Assembly: GCA_023428755.1 (NCBI GenBank)
Contig: JAEYWX010000027.1
Coordinates: 186,001 to 250,000, forward strand
Length of the DNA stretch: 64,000 nt
Source of the DNA: Bacteroidota bacterium
GTDB taxonomy: Bacteria; Bacteroidota; Bacteroidia; Chitinophagales; Chitinophagaceae
Reading direction: 5' to 3'
The position numbers were made by a program, and so were the translations under genes. Numbering within the stretch: position 1 is the first letter of the stretch; every line of letters starts with the position of its first letter. The notes beneath the pieces were generated by a model. That model was given only the letters and a program-made list of their open reading frames with translations, made no database searches and was not told the origin of the DNA. Positions 9,675 through 17,660 of the stretch are shown here, in pieces.

Positions 9675-9786
9675 AGGATTTTTTGGTGGGCAAGCTGTTT
9701 GCATCTATTGAGCTGTTGTTGTGTCACTCACTTGAACAGCAGCAATGGTTCAGCCAACTAATTAACTACAAACTATAAACTTCTAC

Positions 9787-11133
9787 ATGGAACTTCAAAA
9801 CCTCACCGCCATTTCGCCTGTTGATGGACGTTACCGCAACCAATTACAGCATCTCGATCTCTATTTTTCTGAATTTGCTCTCATCCGTTACCGTGTACAT
9901 GTAGAAGTGGAGTACTTCCTGTTCCTTGCTGAAAAAAAGTTTTTTAAACTTACTGCACAACAGCAGAAAGCAATGAAAGATATTGTGGTGAATTTTTCTG
10001 TTGAACAGGCGGTTGAGATCAAAAACCTGGAAAGCGTTACCAACCACGATGTAAAAGCCGTTGAATATTTTCTGAAACGTGAACTGGAAGCGCTGCAACT
10101 TTCGCAGCATAAAGAATGGATCCATTTCGGACTTACCTCGCAGGACATCAACAATACGTCGATTCCGCTCCTCTGGAAAGATGCGTTGGAGCAGGAGTTA
10201 TTACCAGCTGTTTCAACTTTAATTTTAAAACTGAAAAGTTTTGCAAAAGAATGGAAAAATATTCCGTTGCTGGCCCGTACACATGGTCAGGCAGCCTCTC
10301 CTACCAAGCTTGGAAAAGAGATGATGGTATTTGTGGAGCGATTGGAAAATCAGTTGCAGCAATTATCTGCGTTACCTACCTCGGCAAAGTTTGGCGGTGC
10401 CACCGGAAATTTCAATGCGCACTATGTTGCATTCCCGAAAAAAGACTGGGTGAAATTCGGTAACGAGTTTGTAGAAACAAAACTTGGCTTGCAACGCCAG
10501 CAATACACCACGCAAATTGAACATTACGATAACCTGGCTGCGCAGATGGACAGCATCAAACGCATCAACACCATTTTAATTGATCTCTGTCGTGATATCT
10601 GGACCTATGTGTCGATGGATTATTTCAAACAAAAGATCAAAAAAGGTGAAGTGGGCAGCAGTGCCATGCCACACAAAGTAAACCCGATCGATTTTGAAAA
10701 TGCAGAAGGGAATCTTGGTATTGCCAATGCGTTGTTTGAACATTTATCGGCCAAGCTTCCTGTTTCAAGATTACAGCGTGACCTCACCGATTCAACTGTG
10801 TTACGCAACCTCGGCGTTCCTTTCGCACATTCCATCCTTTCGTTGAAATCAATTGACAAAGGCTTGAATAAATTATTGCTGAACGAAGACAAGATCAAAC
10901 AGGATCTTGAAAACAACTGGGCTGTTGTAGCCGAAGCGATTCAAACCATTTTACGAAGAGAGAATTACCCCAATCCTTACGAAGCGTTGAAAGAGTTGAC
11001 AAGAGGCAATGCTGCCATTACACAAAAATCAATGCAGGCGTTTATTAAAGGACTGAAAGTAAGTGCTGATGTTAAGAAAGAATTGACCGCTATTACACCG
11101 TACAATTATACGGGCGTTAATCCAAAGTATTAA
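9787..11133 (+). CDS. purB: adenylosuccinate lyase
   Basis: 448 residues, close to the usual length. PurB acts twice in purine synthesis: it splits fumarate from SAICAR and from adenylosuccinate. The fumarase/aspartase-superfamily signature GSSAMPHKVNP is present at residues 290-300, with the catalytic serine in the flexible loop (S291/S292). HFGLTSQDINNT and ARTHGQAASPTKLGKE are also canonical. The N-terminus (MELQNLTAISPVDGRYR) fixes the start. It is a monocistronic housekeeping gene, divergent from mqnA and convergent with yraN. Confidence 0.97.
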   Translation: MELQNLTAISPVDGRYRNQLQHLDLYFSEFALIRYRVHVEVEYFLFLAEKKFFKLTAQQQKAMKDIVVNFSVEQAVEIKNLESVTNHDVKAVEYFLKRELEALQLSQHKEWIHFGLTSQDINNTSIPLLWKDALEQELLPAVSTLILKLKSFAKEWKNIPLLARTHGQAASPTKLGKEMMVFVERLENQLQQLSALPTSAKFGGATGNFNAHYVAFPKKDWVKFGNEFVETKLGLQRQQYTTQIEHYDNLAAQMDSIKRINTILIDLCRDIWTYVSMDYFKQKIKKGEVGSSAMPHKVNPIDFENAEGNLGIANALFEHLSAKLPVSRLQRDLTDSTVLRNLGVPFAHSILSLKSIDKGLNKLLLNEDKIKQDLENNWAVVAEAIQTILRRENYPNPYEALKELTRGNAAITQKSMQAFIKGLKVSADVKKELTAITPYNYTGVNPKY

Positions 11134-11140
11134 GAAGTCG

Positions 11141-11191
11141 TTAGCCGATAGTTGGTAGTAGTTAGTGGTTCGTAGTAACGGCTATCGGCTA
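11141..11191. repeat. inverted repeat between purB and yraN
   Basis: Perfect 10-bp arms (TAGCCGATAG at 11142-11151 and its complement at 11182-11191) flank a loop made of GTAGTAGTTAG-like words. The right arm reaches into the last codons of yraN. No T-run follows on either strand, so it is not a standard terminator. It may be a small repeat element. Confidence 0.5.
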
Positions 11192-11542
11192 CGATATATC
11201 TTCCAAGAAAAAAAACTCCGGCGCTTTGTAGCGATGAAGGCGAATGCTGAGAATATCGTATTGGATGCGTTTCCATTCCGGGTGTTGATGCAGAAATTCT
11301 TCACCGGCATTCATTAGCCGCTCCAGCTTTTTGGTGGTTACGCCTTCTTCCGGGTGGCCGTATGTATCAGTGGTTCGGGTTTTTACTTCAATGAAATGAA
11401 GAATAGTTTCTTTGGCGGCAATAATATCCAGTTCAAAATAGGAATGCTTCCAGTTGCGATGCAGCAATTCAAATCCCTGCGCCAGCAGCCATTCCGCTGC
11501 CAGTTCCTCTCCCTGTCTGCCTGTTTCGAGGTGTTTTGCCAT
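11189..11542 (-). CDS. YraN/UPF0102 family protein
   Basis: 117 residues, the normal length for this family of restriction-endonuclease-fold proteins. The nuclease-like core is visible: ELDIIA followed by FIEVKTR (D...ExK), preceded by GRQGEELAAEWLLAQGFE. Members are widespread and often near DNA or RNA housekeeping genes; some are thought to be Holliday-junction resolvase-like, but the function is not established. The gene is convergent with purB. Confidence 0.92.
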   Translation of the reverse strand: MAKHLETGRQGEELAAEWLLAQGFELLHRNWKHSYFELDIIAAKETILHFIEVKTRTTDTYGHPEEGVTTKKLERLMNAGEEFLHQHPEWKRIQYDILSIRLHRYKAPEFFFLEDIS

Positions 11543-11625
11543 AGTGCTAAAATACTCCTTTCATTATTATCCACATTTCGGGGAAAGACAATTTGCCAAA
11601 TGGGTTTTCGGGAGCTGTTTTTAGC

Positions 11626-11633
11626 TATTTTTG
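11626..11633 (+). promoter_or_regulatory. -7 element TATTTTTG for the downstream membrane protein gene
   Basis: An exact TAnnTTTG match 18 bases before the ATG at 11652, giving a leader of about 12 bases. The -33 element is degenerate. Confidence 0.5.
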
Positions 11634-11651
11634 TCGCTCAATACAGGATTT

Positions 11652-12215
11652 ATGAAGTTGAATAAAACATTTGTTTTTACATTACTGGCACTCATTGTTG
11701 TTGCTGCCCTTTACCGCATATTACCGAACCGTCCACTGGGCTTTGCGCCACAAATAGCGATTGCCTTATTTGCCGGTTCCATCATCAAGGATAAGAAATA
11801 TGCGTTTGCATTACCCATTCTCAGTATGTTCATCAGCGATGCGTTGTACCAGGTGCTGTACAGTGCCGGGCTTACATCCATCAAAGGATTTTATGGCGGA
11901 CAATTGACCAACTACATTCTTTTTGCAGGTTTAACTGTCATCGGCTTTTTTATCAATCAAAAGAAAGCATGGCAAATTGGTCTGGGTGCGTTGGCCGGCC
12001 CCACTGTTTACTTCTTTGTAAGTAATTTCCTGGTATGGATCGGTGGTGGCGGTTATCATCACCCAAAAACAATGGAAGGGTTGATGCTTACATTAACAGA
12101 TGGTATTCCGTTTTACACCGGCAGTATGTATGCAACGGTTGTATTCTGCACCATGTTCTTCGGGGGTTATGCATTGTTAACTTCAAAGGAATTGAAAGCA
12201 ACTTCGAAAGCGTAA
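11652..12215 (+). CDS. DUF6580-like integral membrane protein
   Basis: 187 residues from the ATG at 11652. Seven further upstream in-frame codons starting at 11631 overlap the promoter -7 box and are rejected. About five hydrophobic segments are visible, with conserved-looking motifs NRPLGFAPQIAIALFAG near the N-terminus and IGGGGYHHPKTMEG between late helices. The pattern resembles bacterial DUF6580 proteins, small proteins of unknown function with an ECF-transporter S-component-like look. It ends in a strong intrinsic terminator. Confidence 0.7.
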   Translation: MKLNKTFVFTLLALIVVAALYRILPNRPLGFAPQIAIALFAGSIIKDKKYAFALPILSMFISDALYQVLYSAGLTSIKGFYGGQLTNYILFAGLTVIGFFINQKKAWQIGLGALAGPTVYFFVSNFLVWIGGGGYHHPKTMEGLMLTLTDGIPFYTGSMYATVVFCTMFFGGYALLTSKELKATSKA

Positions 12216-12251
12216 TCGACATACAACAAACCTATAGTTTATAAAATATAG

Positions 12252-12279
12252 AAAGCCCCGATTTGGGGCTTTGTTTTTT
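12252..12279 (+). terminator. intrinsic terminator
   Basis: A perfect 8-bp stem (AAAGCCCC / GGGGCTTT) with a 5-base loop is followed by GTTTTTT. It lies 36 bases after the DUF6580-like gene. Confidence 0.85.
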
Positions 12280-12313
12280 ATATGTCTGACGGCCAAGGGC
12301 CGTGCCGACGAGA

Positions 12314-13939
12314 TTACACCTGGAACACCCCTACCTTCAAATCATCGATATCCGGATTGTGATTGGCGGCTGCAATGCCTTCACTGATCACTTTCCTTGT
12401 TTCAACAGGATCAATAATTTCGTCTACCCATAACCGTGCTGCAGCATAGTAAGGTGTTGTTTGTGTTTCGTAACGGCCTTTTATTTCATCCAGTAATTTC
12501 GCTTCATCTTCTGCACTCACTTCTTTGCCTTTTGCCTTCATGGCAGCTACCTGAATTTGTAACAAGGTTTTTGCTGCCTGTTCGCCACCCATTACTGCAA
12601 TTTTTGCCGTGGGCCATGCATAAATAAACCGTGGATCATAAGCCTTGCCACACATGGCATAGTTACCTGCTCCATAAGAATTACCAACTACAATCGTGAT
12701 CTTAGGCACTACACTGTTGGCAACGGCATTTACCATTTTTGCACCGTCTTTAATAATACCGCTATGTTCGCTGCGGCTGCCCACCATAAAACCTGTAACA
12801 TCCTGCAAGAACACCAAAGGAATTTTCTTTTGATTACAGTTGAGAATAAATCGGGCAGCTTTATCGGCACTGTCGTTATAAATAACACCGCCAAGTTGCA
12901 TTTCATTTTTCTTGTTTTTTACAATGGTACGTTGGTTGGCCACAATACCAACGGCCCATCCATCAATACGGGCATAACCACACAGAATGGTTTTCCCATA
13001 ATCCTGTTTGAACTGATCAAAATCGCTGTCGTCAACAATTCGTTCAATGATCTCCAACATATCATACGGTTTTCCATCGGCAGGAAATACACCATACAAT
13101 TCTTCCGGATTTTTCTTCGGAGGTTTTGGGGCTACACGATCAAACCCTGCTTTCTTTTTTTCACCCAACTTACTCATCAGCTTCCTCACTTCATCCAGAC
13201 ACTCCTGCTCGGTTTTGAATTTATAATCAGCAATGCCACTCAACTCTGTATGTGTAACGGCACCGCCTAACGTCTCCGCATCAATATCTTCACCAATAGC
13301 TGCTTTTACTAAGTATGGACCGGCTAAAAAGATGGATCCATTCCCTTCAACCATCAATGTTTCATCGCTCATGATGGGCAGATAAGCACCACCTGCAACG
13401 CAAGCGCCCATCACCGCTGCAATCTGTGTAATGCCCATAGCACTCATGCGTGCATTGTTGCGGAAGATGCGACCGAAATGTTCCTTGTCGGGAAAAATTT
13501 CATCCTGCATGGGAAGAAACACACCTGCACTATCAACCAAATAAATCACCGGTAAACGATTCTCCATGGCGATTTCCTGCAAGCGCAGATTTTTTTTGCC
13601 GCTGATGGGAAACCACGCCCCTGCTTTCACCGTTTGATCATTTGCAACAATCACACATTGCCGTCCGCTCACATAGCCAATACCTGCCACTGTTCCACCG
13701 GCCGGGCAACCGCCCTGTTCGTCATACATCTCATAACCGGCAAATGCACCAATCTCTGTAAAAGGTTTGTCTGCATCACGCAGGTATTCGATGCGTTCAC
13801 GTGCAGTTAATTTGTTTCGCTCCCGTTGTTTTTCGATGGATTTTTTACCGCCGCCTTCATAGATCTTTTGCAAACGTTTCCGCATTTCGGTAAGCGACAG
13901 CTTCATTGCATCTTCATTCTTATTGAACTGAATATCCAT
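12314..13939 (-). CDS. acyl-CoA carboxylase carboxyltransferase (beta) subunit
   Basis: 541 residues, the usual size for biotin-dependent propionyl-/methylcrotonyl-CoA carboxylase beta chains. The N-terminal half has KLTARERIEYL, VDSAGVFLPMQDE and GACVAGGAYLPIMSDE. The C-terminal half has VVGNSYGAGNYAMCGKAY and WPTAKIAVMGGEQAA, features closest to the methylcrotonyl/geranyl-CoA branch. It transfers carboxyl from biotin to an acyl-CoA. The biotin carboxylase/BCCP alpha chain is not adjacent, so the gene is unlinked from its partner within the window. Substrate preference (propionyl, 3-methylcrotonyl, other) cannot be fixed by eye. Confidence 0.92.
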   Translation of the reverse strand: MDIQFNKNEDAMKLSLTEMRKRLQKIYEGGGKKSIEKQRERNKLTARERIEYLRDADKPFTEIGAFAGYEMYDEQGGCPAGGTVAGIGYVSGRQCVIVANDQTVKAGAWFPISGKKNLRLQEIAMENRLPVIYLVDSAGVFLPMQDEIFPDKEHFGRIFRNNARMSAMGITQIAAVMGACVAGGAYLPIMSDETLMVEGNGSIFLAGPYLVKAAIGEDIDAETLGGAVTHTELSGIADYKFKTEQECLDEVRKLMSKLGEKKKAGFDRVAPKPPKKNPEELYGVFPADGKPYDMLEIIERIVDDSDFDQFKQDYGKTILCGYARIDGWAVGIVANQRTIVKNKKNEMQLGGVIYNDSADKAARFILNCNQKKIPLVFLQDVTGFMVGSRSEHSGIIKDGAKMVNAVANSVVPKITIVVGNSYGAGNYAMCGKAYDPRFIYAWPTAKIAVMGGEQAAKTLLQIQVAAMKAKGKEVSAEDEAKLLDEIKGRYETQTTPYYAAARLWVDEIIDPVETRKVISEGIAAANHNPDIDDLKVGVFQV

Positions 13940-14053
13940 ACAGCTAAAATTTAATAATTACAATCGTTAGCGCAAGATAAGGGCAAATCGCTGAAACGGA
14001 AACGCCACCTGTTTTCTGCCAACAGTCTTATCTTTAAAATACAAACCTGTTTC

Positions 14054-15376
14054 ATGTTTATTGCCATATTACTGCTTGCTATTGCCGGACTGATATTGCT
14101 CATCACAAAGTTGAAACTGCATCCCTTTCTGGCGTTGCTGCTGGTTAGTATTGCAACAGGATTATTGATGGGGATGAAAACGGATACATTATTGACAGCC
14201 ATCCAAACAGGTTTTGGTGATACCCTTGGCAAAATTGGCCTGGTAATTATTGTGGGCGTACTAATCGGGAGTTTCCTGGAACATACCGGAGCTGCGATGG
14301 TGCTGGCAAAAGCAATTCTTTCAGTTATTGGACAAAAACGCATCATCACCGCTATGGGAGTGATCGGTTATATGATCTCCATTCCTGTTTTTTGCGACAG
14401 TGCTTTTATTCTTTTATCAACACTCAATAAAACGCTCAGCAAACAAGCCGGTGTACGTGTAGCTGCTACTTCCATTGCACTGGCACTTGGTTTAATGACA
14501 ACACATACGTTGGTACCTCCTACACCCGGACCTGTTGCCGCAGTTGGCATCCTTGGTGCAGATATTACAAAGGTGATACTGCTGGGTTTATTGGTTGCAG
14601 CCGTAGCTACTGCTGCGGGTATTTTGTTTGCAGGCAAAGTAGCGGCGAAAACAATCATCGAAAGAAACGATGTTACGGGAGCAGTTGAACCTGTTCATCC
14701 GCCATCAACATTTAAATCTGCATTGCCGGTGCTGATCCCCATACTGCTGATTCTTTTAAAATCAGTAAGCAACTCATTTGATGCTTATGGCTGGCAATCG
14801 ACATTAAAAACAATTTTTTCATTTACTGGTGAACCATTTATTGCATTGCTGATCGGTTTTGCTTTTTGCTTGTTACTACCCCATCGTCTTGATAAAAAAA
14901 TGTTTGCAGTTGATGGATGGACGGGCAAAGCCCTGGAAAGTGCAGCTTCAATTCTGTTAATCACAGCTGCAGGTGGCGCATTTGGGAAAGTATTGCAGCA
15001 AGCCGATGCTGCAGGTGAACTGGGAAAAGCACTAACGGCTTCATCGCTCGGTTTGTTTCTTCCTTTTTTGATTGCTGCTGTACTGAAAACAGCACAGGGG
15101 TCATCTACCGTTGCCATGATCACAGCAGCGTCTATTCTCTCACCATTACTCGTTCCGCTAGGTTTTATCAGCGATTGGGATAAGGCTTTGGTTGTACTTG
15201 CTGTTGGTGCCGGTTCAATGGTTATCTCACATGTAAACGATAGTTTTTTCTGGGTGGTGACACAATTTTCCGGCATGCATGTAAAAACAGGATACAAACT
15301 GCACAGCCTTGGTTCGTTTGTAATTGGAATAACGGCCATGCTTACCCTTGTACTCCTATCTTTTTTCTTTCGCTGA
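14054..15376 (+). CDS. GntP family permease (gluconate/organic acid:H+ symporter)
   Basis: 440 residues with about 12 hydrophobic segments. GntP-type motifs include LKLHPFLALLLVS, the segment around GDTLGKIGLVIIVGVLIG, and the C-terminal AQGSSTVAMITAASI and HVNDSFFWVV. GntP permeases import gluconate or related hydroxy acids with protons. The real substrate is open because no catabolic gene is adjacent. A near-consensus -7 box (TATCTTTA, 14029-14036) lies 18 bases before the ATG. It is divergent from the acyl-CoA carboxylase gene. Confidence 0.9.
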   Translation: MFIAILLLAIAGLILLITKLKLHPFLALLLVSIATGLLMGMKTDTLLTAIQTGFGDTLGKIGLVIIVGVLIGSFLEHTGAAMVLAKAILSVIGQKRIITAMGVIGYMISIPVFCDSAFILLSTLNKTLSKQAGVRVAATSIALALGLMTTHTLVPPTPGPVAAVGILGADITKVILLGLLVAAVATAAGILFAGKVAAKTIIERNDVTGAVEPVHPPSTFKSALPVLIPILLILLKSVSNSFDAYGWQSTLKTIFSFTGEPFIALLIGFAFCLLLPHRLDKKMFAVDGWTGKALESAASILLITAAGGAFGKVLQQADAAGELGKALTASSLGLFLPFLIAAVLKTAQGSSTVAMITAASILSPLLVPLGFISDWDKALVVLAVGAGSMVISHVNDSFFWVVTQFSGMHVKTGYKLHSLGSFVIGITAMLTLVLLSFFFR

Positions 15377-15405
15377 ATCGATCATTCATGTGTTGTAAAT
15401 TCATT

Positions 15406-15413
15406 TATATTTG
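15406..15413 (+). promoter_or_regulatory. -7 element TATATTTG before the tRNA pair
   Basis: An exact TAnnTTTG match 10 bases before the first base of the decayed tRNA. Transcription would begin at about 15420 and run through the degenerate copy into tRNA-Ala. A -33 TTG at normal spacing was not found. Confidence 0.5.
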
Positions 15414-15422
15414 CAACCCGTC

Positions 15423-15498
15423 AGAGACTTAGCTCAGTTAGCTAGAGCGTCCCGAAAGCATTCGGGAAGGCCAGCGGTTCGGATTAACAAGTTCTACT
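15423..15498 (+). pseudogene. decayed tRNA gene upstream of tRNA-Ala
   Basis: The 5' acceptor strand (AGAGACT), the linker TA, an intact D-arm (GCTC-AGTTAGCTA-GAGC) and the variable-region words AAGGCC and GCGGTTCG are clearly tRNA-derived and align with the neighbouring tRNA-Ala. The anticodon arm cannot form a normal 7-base loop: CCCGA/TCGGG leaves 6 bases and TCCCG/CGGGA leaves 8. The T-stem is broken, and the 3' acceptor strand (AGTTCTACT) only partly pairs. The copy cannot be charged as a normal tRNA. Confidence 0.7.
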
Positions 15499-15504
15499 AA
15501 ATAT

Positions 15505-15578
<74 letters not shown>

Positions 15579-15585
15579 CAGCTTT

Positions 15586-15612
15586 AAAAGCCGCCTTCGG
15601 GTGGCTTTTTTT
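15586..15612 (+). terminator. intrinsic terminator of the tRNA-Ala transcript
   Basis: A 10-bp stem (AAAAGCCGCC / GGTGGCTTTT, one G:T pair) closed by a TTCG tetraloop, with the T-run continuing after the stem. Confidence 0.88.
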
Positions 15613-16071
15613 ATGATTTAGCCATTACAGGAGATTCCTAAAAAGAAAAAGGTCATCTGTAGAAACAGTTGACCGTTAACGATTGCTTGCCATATAAAAA
15701 AAGACTTCTGTAATGCTGTTCACAGCTTTTGCTGCTGTTCAATCATGGGATTTCACTCGCTCCGATTCCACTTTACTGCTTTTCCTTTGATGATGTAAAA
15801 TTACCCCACCTACAAAAGTCAATCAAATCAAGATAGGGTTCATTTCATTACGCCAAATTGTATTGCCTGTACGAAAATGCTTGCTGCACAAGGGTTTCAG
15901 CAAAAAATTGATGTGATGCCCAACCGATAATAAATGACCAAAATTATTTGTCAGATTGATTCTTTAAACGCAAAATTGACTATCCGGACGCCTCTTTTCC
16001 CGTATAAGAGGGCTGTTTGCCAAACATGCGGCAAATTCGCTAACATTGAGGATACGTTTATTGGCTGCAAT
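15613..16071. other. 459-base stretch without a recognised gene
   Basis: No RNA gene, repeat or confident promoter was recognised. An in-frame extension of the next gene runs back to an ATG at 15934, but its 46 residues (including CQTCGK) precede a more natural start at 16072. They could be a leader, a remnant or a true N-terminus. Confidence 0.4.
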
Positions 16072-16794
16072 ATGAAACTAGAAAAATCGCTCTTTCAAAA
16101 GAGTCACTTATACTTCATTGGCTTTTTCCTGTTTGTGATAGCAGGTTTTTGGGTTACCTATTTTACCAAATTACTGGAACAGGAAAACTACCGGATGCAT
16201 ACGCATGGCATAACATTAACGCTTTGGTGTTTGATGCTGATTGTACAACCTTATCTCATTCGTACGAAACGAACAAAATTGCATCGTAGCGTTGGCAAAT
16301 TCTCCTACGTGCTTGTACCTCTGCTGATCTTTACTACACTTGATCTGCTGAAATACCGGTTACAACCATTGCCGCAATTAGGTACCATGGATTATTTTTT
16401 TGTTGCACTTGCCGCAAATGCACTGGTGGCTTTTGCTGTTCTTTATGGACTCGCTATTTATCACCTGAAAAAAGCAACCATCCATGCACGTTATCTGGTT
16501 TGCACAGCGTTCACCATGTTTACACCTGTTACCGATCGCCTGATCCATATTCATTTCCGGGAAGTGCTAGCTTTTATGCCAACCATTGAAGGAAATCCAA
16601 TAGCACCCTTTGCTGGTTTTTTGCTGGCCGATCTGTTATTGATCGGTTTGTGCATCTGGGATTGGCGTTCGCACAAGCGACTCAATGTATTTCCGCTTGC
16701 CTTACTCATTTTAGTACTTTATCATGTATCGGTATTTACATTTCACCGGTTTGAATTCTGGCGTTCGCTGTGCGATTGGTTTGTGCAATTCTGA
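16072..16794 (+). CDS. unassigned polytopic membrane protein, histidine-rich helices
   Basis: 240 residues from the ATG at 16072 (MKLEKSLFQKSHLYFIGFF). About seven hydrophobic segments are visible. Histidines cluster at predicted membrane edges: RMHTHGITLTLW in helix 2, LHRSVGKFSYVL, IHARYL and RLIHIHF. The layout recalls DUF2306-type or cytochrome-b561-like proteins in which paired histidines bind haem, but no CxxCH or firm family motif is seen and I do not assign a function. An upstream ATG at 15934 would give 286 residues. It lies just before the YaiO-like gene in the same direction, with an 83-base gap. Confidence 0.65.
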   Translation: MKLEKSLFQKSHLYFIGFFLFVIAGFWVTYFTKLLEQENYRMHTHGITLTLWCLMLIVQPYLIRTKRTKLHRSVGKFSYVLVPLLIFTTLDLLKYRLQPLPQLGTMDYFFVALAANALVAFAVLYGLAIYHLKKATIHARYLVCTAFTMFTPVTDRLIHIHFREVLAFMPTIEGNPIAPFAGFLLADLLLIGLCIWDWRSHKRLNVFPLALLILVLYHVSVFTFHRFEFWRSLCDWFVQF

Positions 16795-16877
16795 TAAAGG
16801 CTTCTACACTTTACCTATTTTCTACTACAAGGCCTCACTGAAAGAACGTTTATCTTTACGCATCCATTATTGAAAGT

Positions 16878-17660
16878 ATGAAAAGCCAATTCCTTCATCT
16901 GATATTCGCTATGCTGCCGCTGTTTACACTGTCGCAGCAAACAGATTCCGTTTCATTCAAAAACACAATTACTGTACAATACGAGTATTTCCATTTTGAT
17001 AAACAGTTTACGAACGACTGGCATATAGCTGGGATCGAATACAAACATGAAGCAAAAAAATCGGCACTGCTGGCCCGTTTCAATTATGCGAATCGTTTGG
17101 CGCAAAATGGCTGGCAGGCAGAGTTGGAAGCCTATCCGAAGTTTTCGAAAAACGTGTACAGTTATGCAGGCATAAGCTACTCGCCTAATATGCCGGTGTT
17201 TCCAAAATTTCGTGCAGGATATTCGTTGTACGTGAATGTCCCCAAAGCAATTGAACTGGAAGGAGGATTCCGTTATCTCTATTTTGATAAAAATATTTTG
17301 GTTGGAGTTGCTGGCATTGGCATCTATACAGGCAATTGGTTTTTGCAGGCAAGAAGTTTTTTAAGCGACAACAATGGTTTCAATTTTGCCGGCATTGCAA
17401 CTGCAAGAAGATATTTTGGTGAAATGAATGATTATGCGTGGCTGCAAATTGGTACAGGTGTATCGCCCGATGAAACAAGAAATATTCAGTTTACAACCAA
17501 CCAACGTTTATACTCGAATCGCATAACCATTGGTATTCGAAAATCAATCCAACAAAAACATTTACTACTGTTTCATACAGGTTATTCAAGAGATGAATAC
17601 AAGGCAAAAACGTTTGGCAATCAATATTTCGGATCAATTGGCTATGCCCGTCGGTTTTAG
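16878..17660 (+). CDS. YaiO family outer-membrane beta-barrel protein
   Basis: 260 residues with a signal peptide (MKSQFLHLIFAMLPLFTLSQ). Alternating aromatic/hydrophobic strands follow, with YaiO-like features: ITVQYEYFHFD at the mature N-terminus, ELEGGFRYLYFD, and a C-terminal strand ending in an aromatic residue (GSIGYARRF). YaiO proteins are outer-membrane barrels. In E. coli yaiO lies near yaiP, a GT2 gene; here the barrel gene overlaps the end of a GT2 synthase gene tail-to-tail by 4 bases. It may export or anchor the polymer, which is inference. A -7-like box TATCTTTA lies at 16851-16858. Confidence 0.82.
   Translation: MKSQFLHLIFAMLPLFTLSQQTDSVSFKNTITVQYEYFHFDKQFTNDWHIAGIEYKHEAKKSALLARFNYANRLAQNGWQAELEAYPKFSKNVYSYAGISYSPNMPVFPKFRAGYSLYVNVPKAIELEGGFRYLYFDKNILVGVAGIGIYTGNWFLQARSFLSDNNGFNFAGIATARRYFGEMNDYAWLQIGTGVSPDETRNIQFTTNQRLYSNRITIGIRKSIQQKHLLLFHTGYSRDEYKAKTFGNQYFGSIGYARRF

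Noticed and set aside
12764..13270. 168-codon open frame opposite the acyl-CoA carboxylase gene
   Set aside because: Antisense shadow of strongly conserved coding sequence; no plausible start context or homology pattern.
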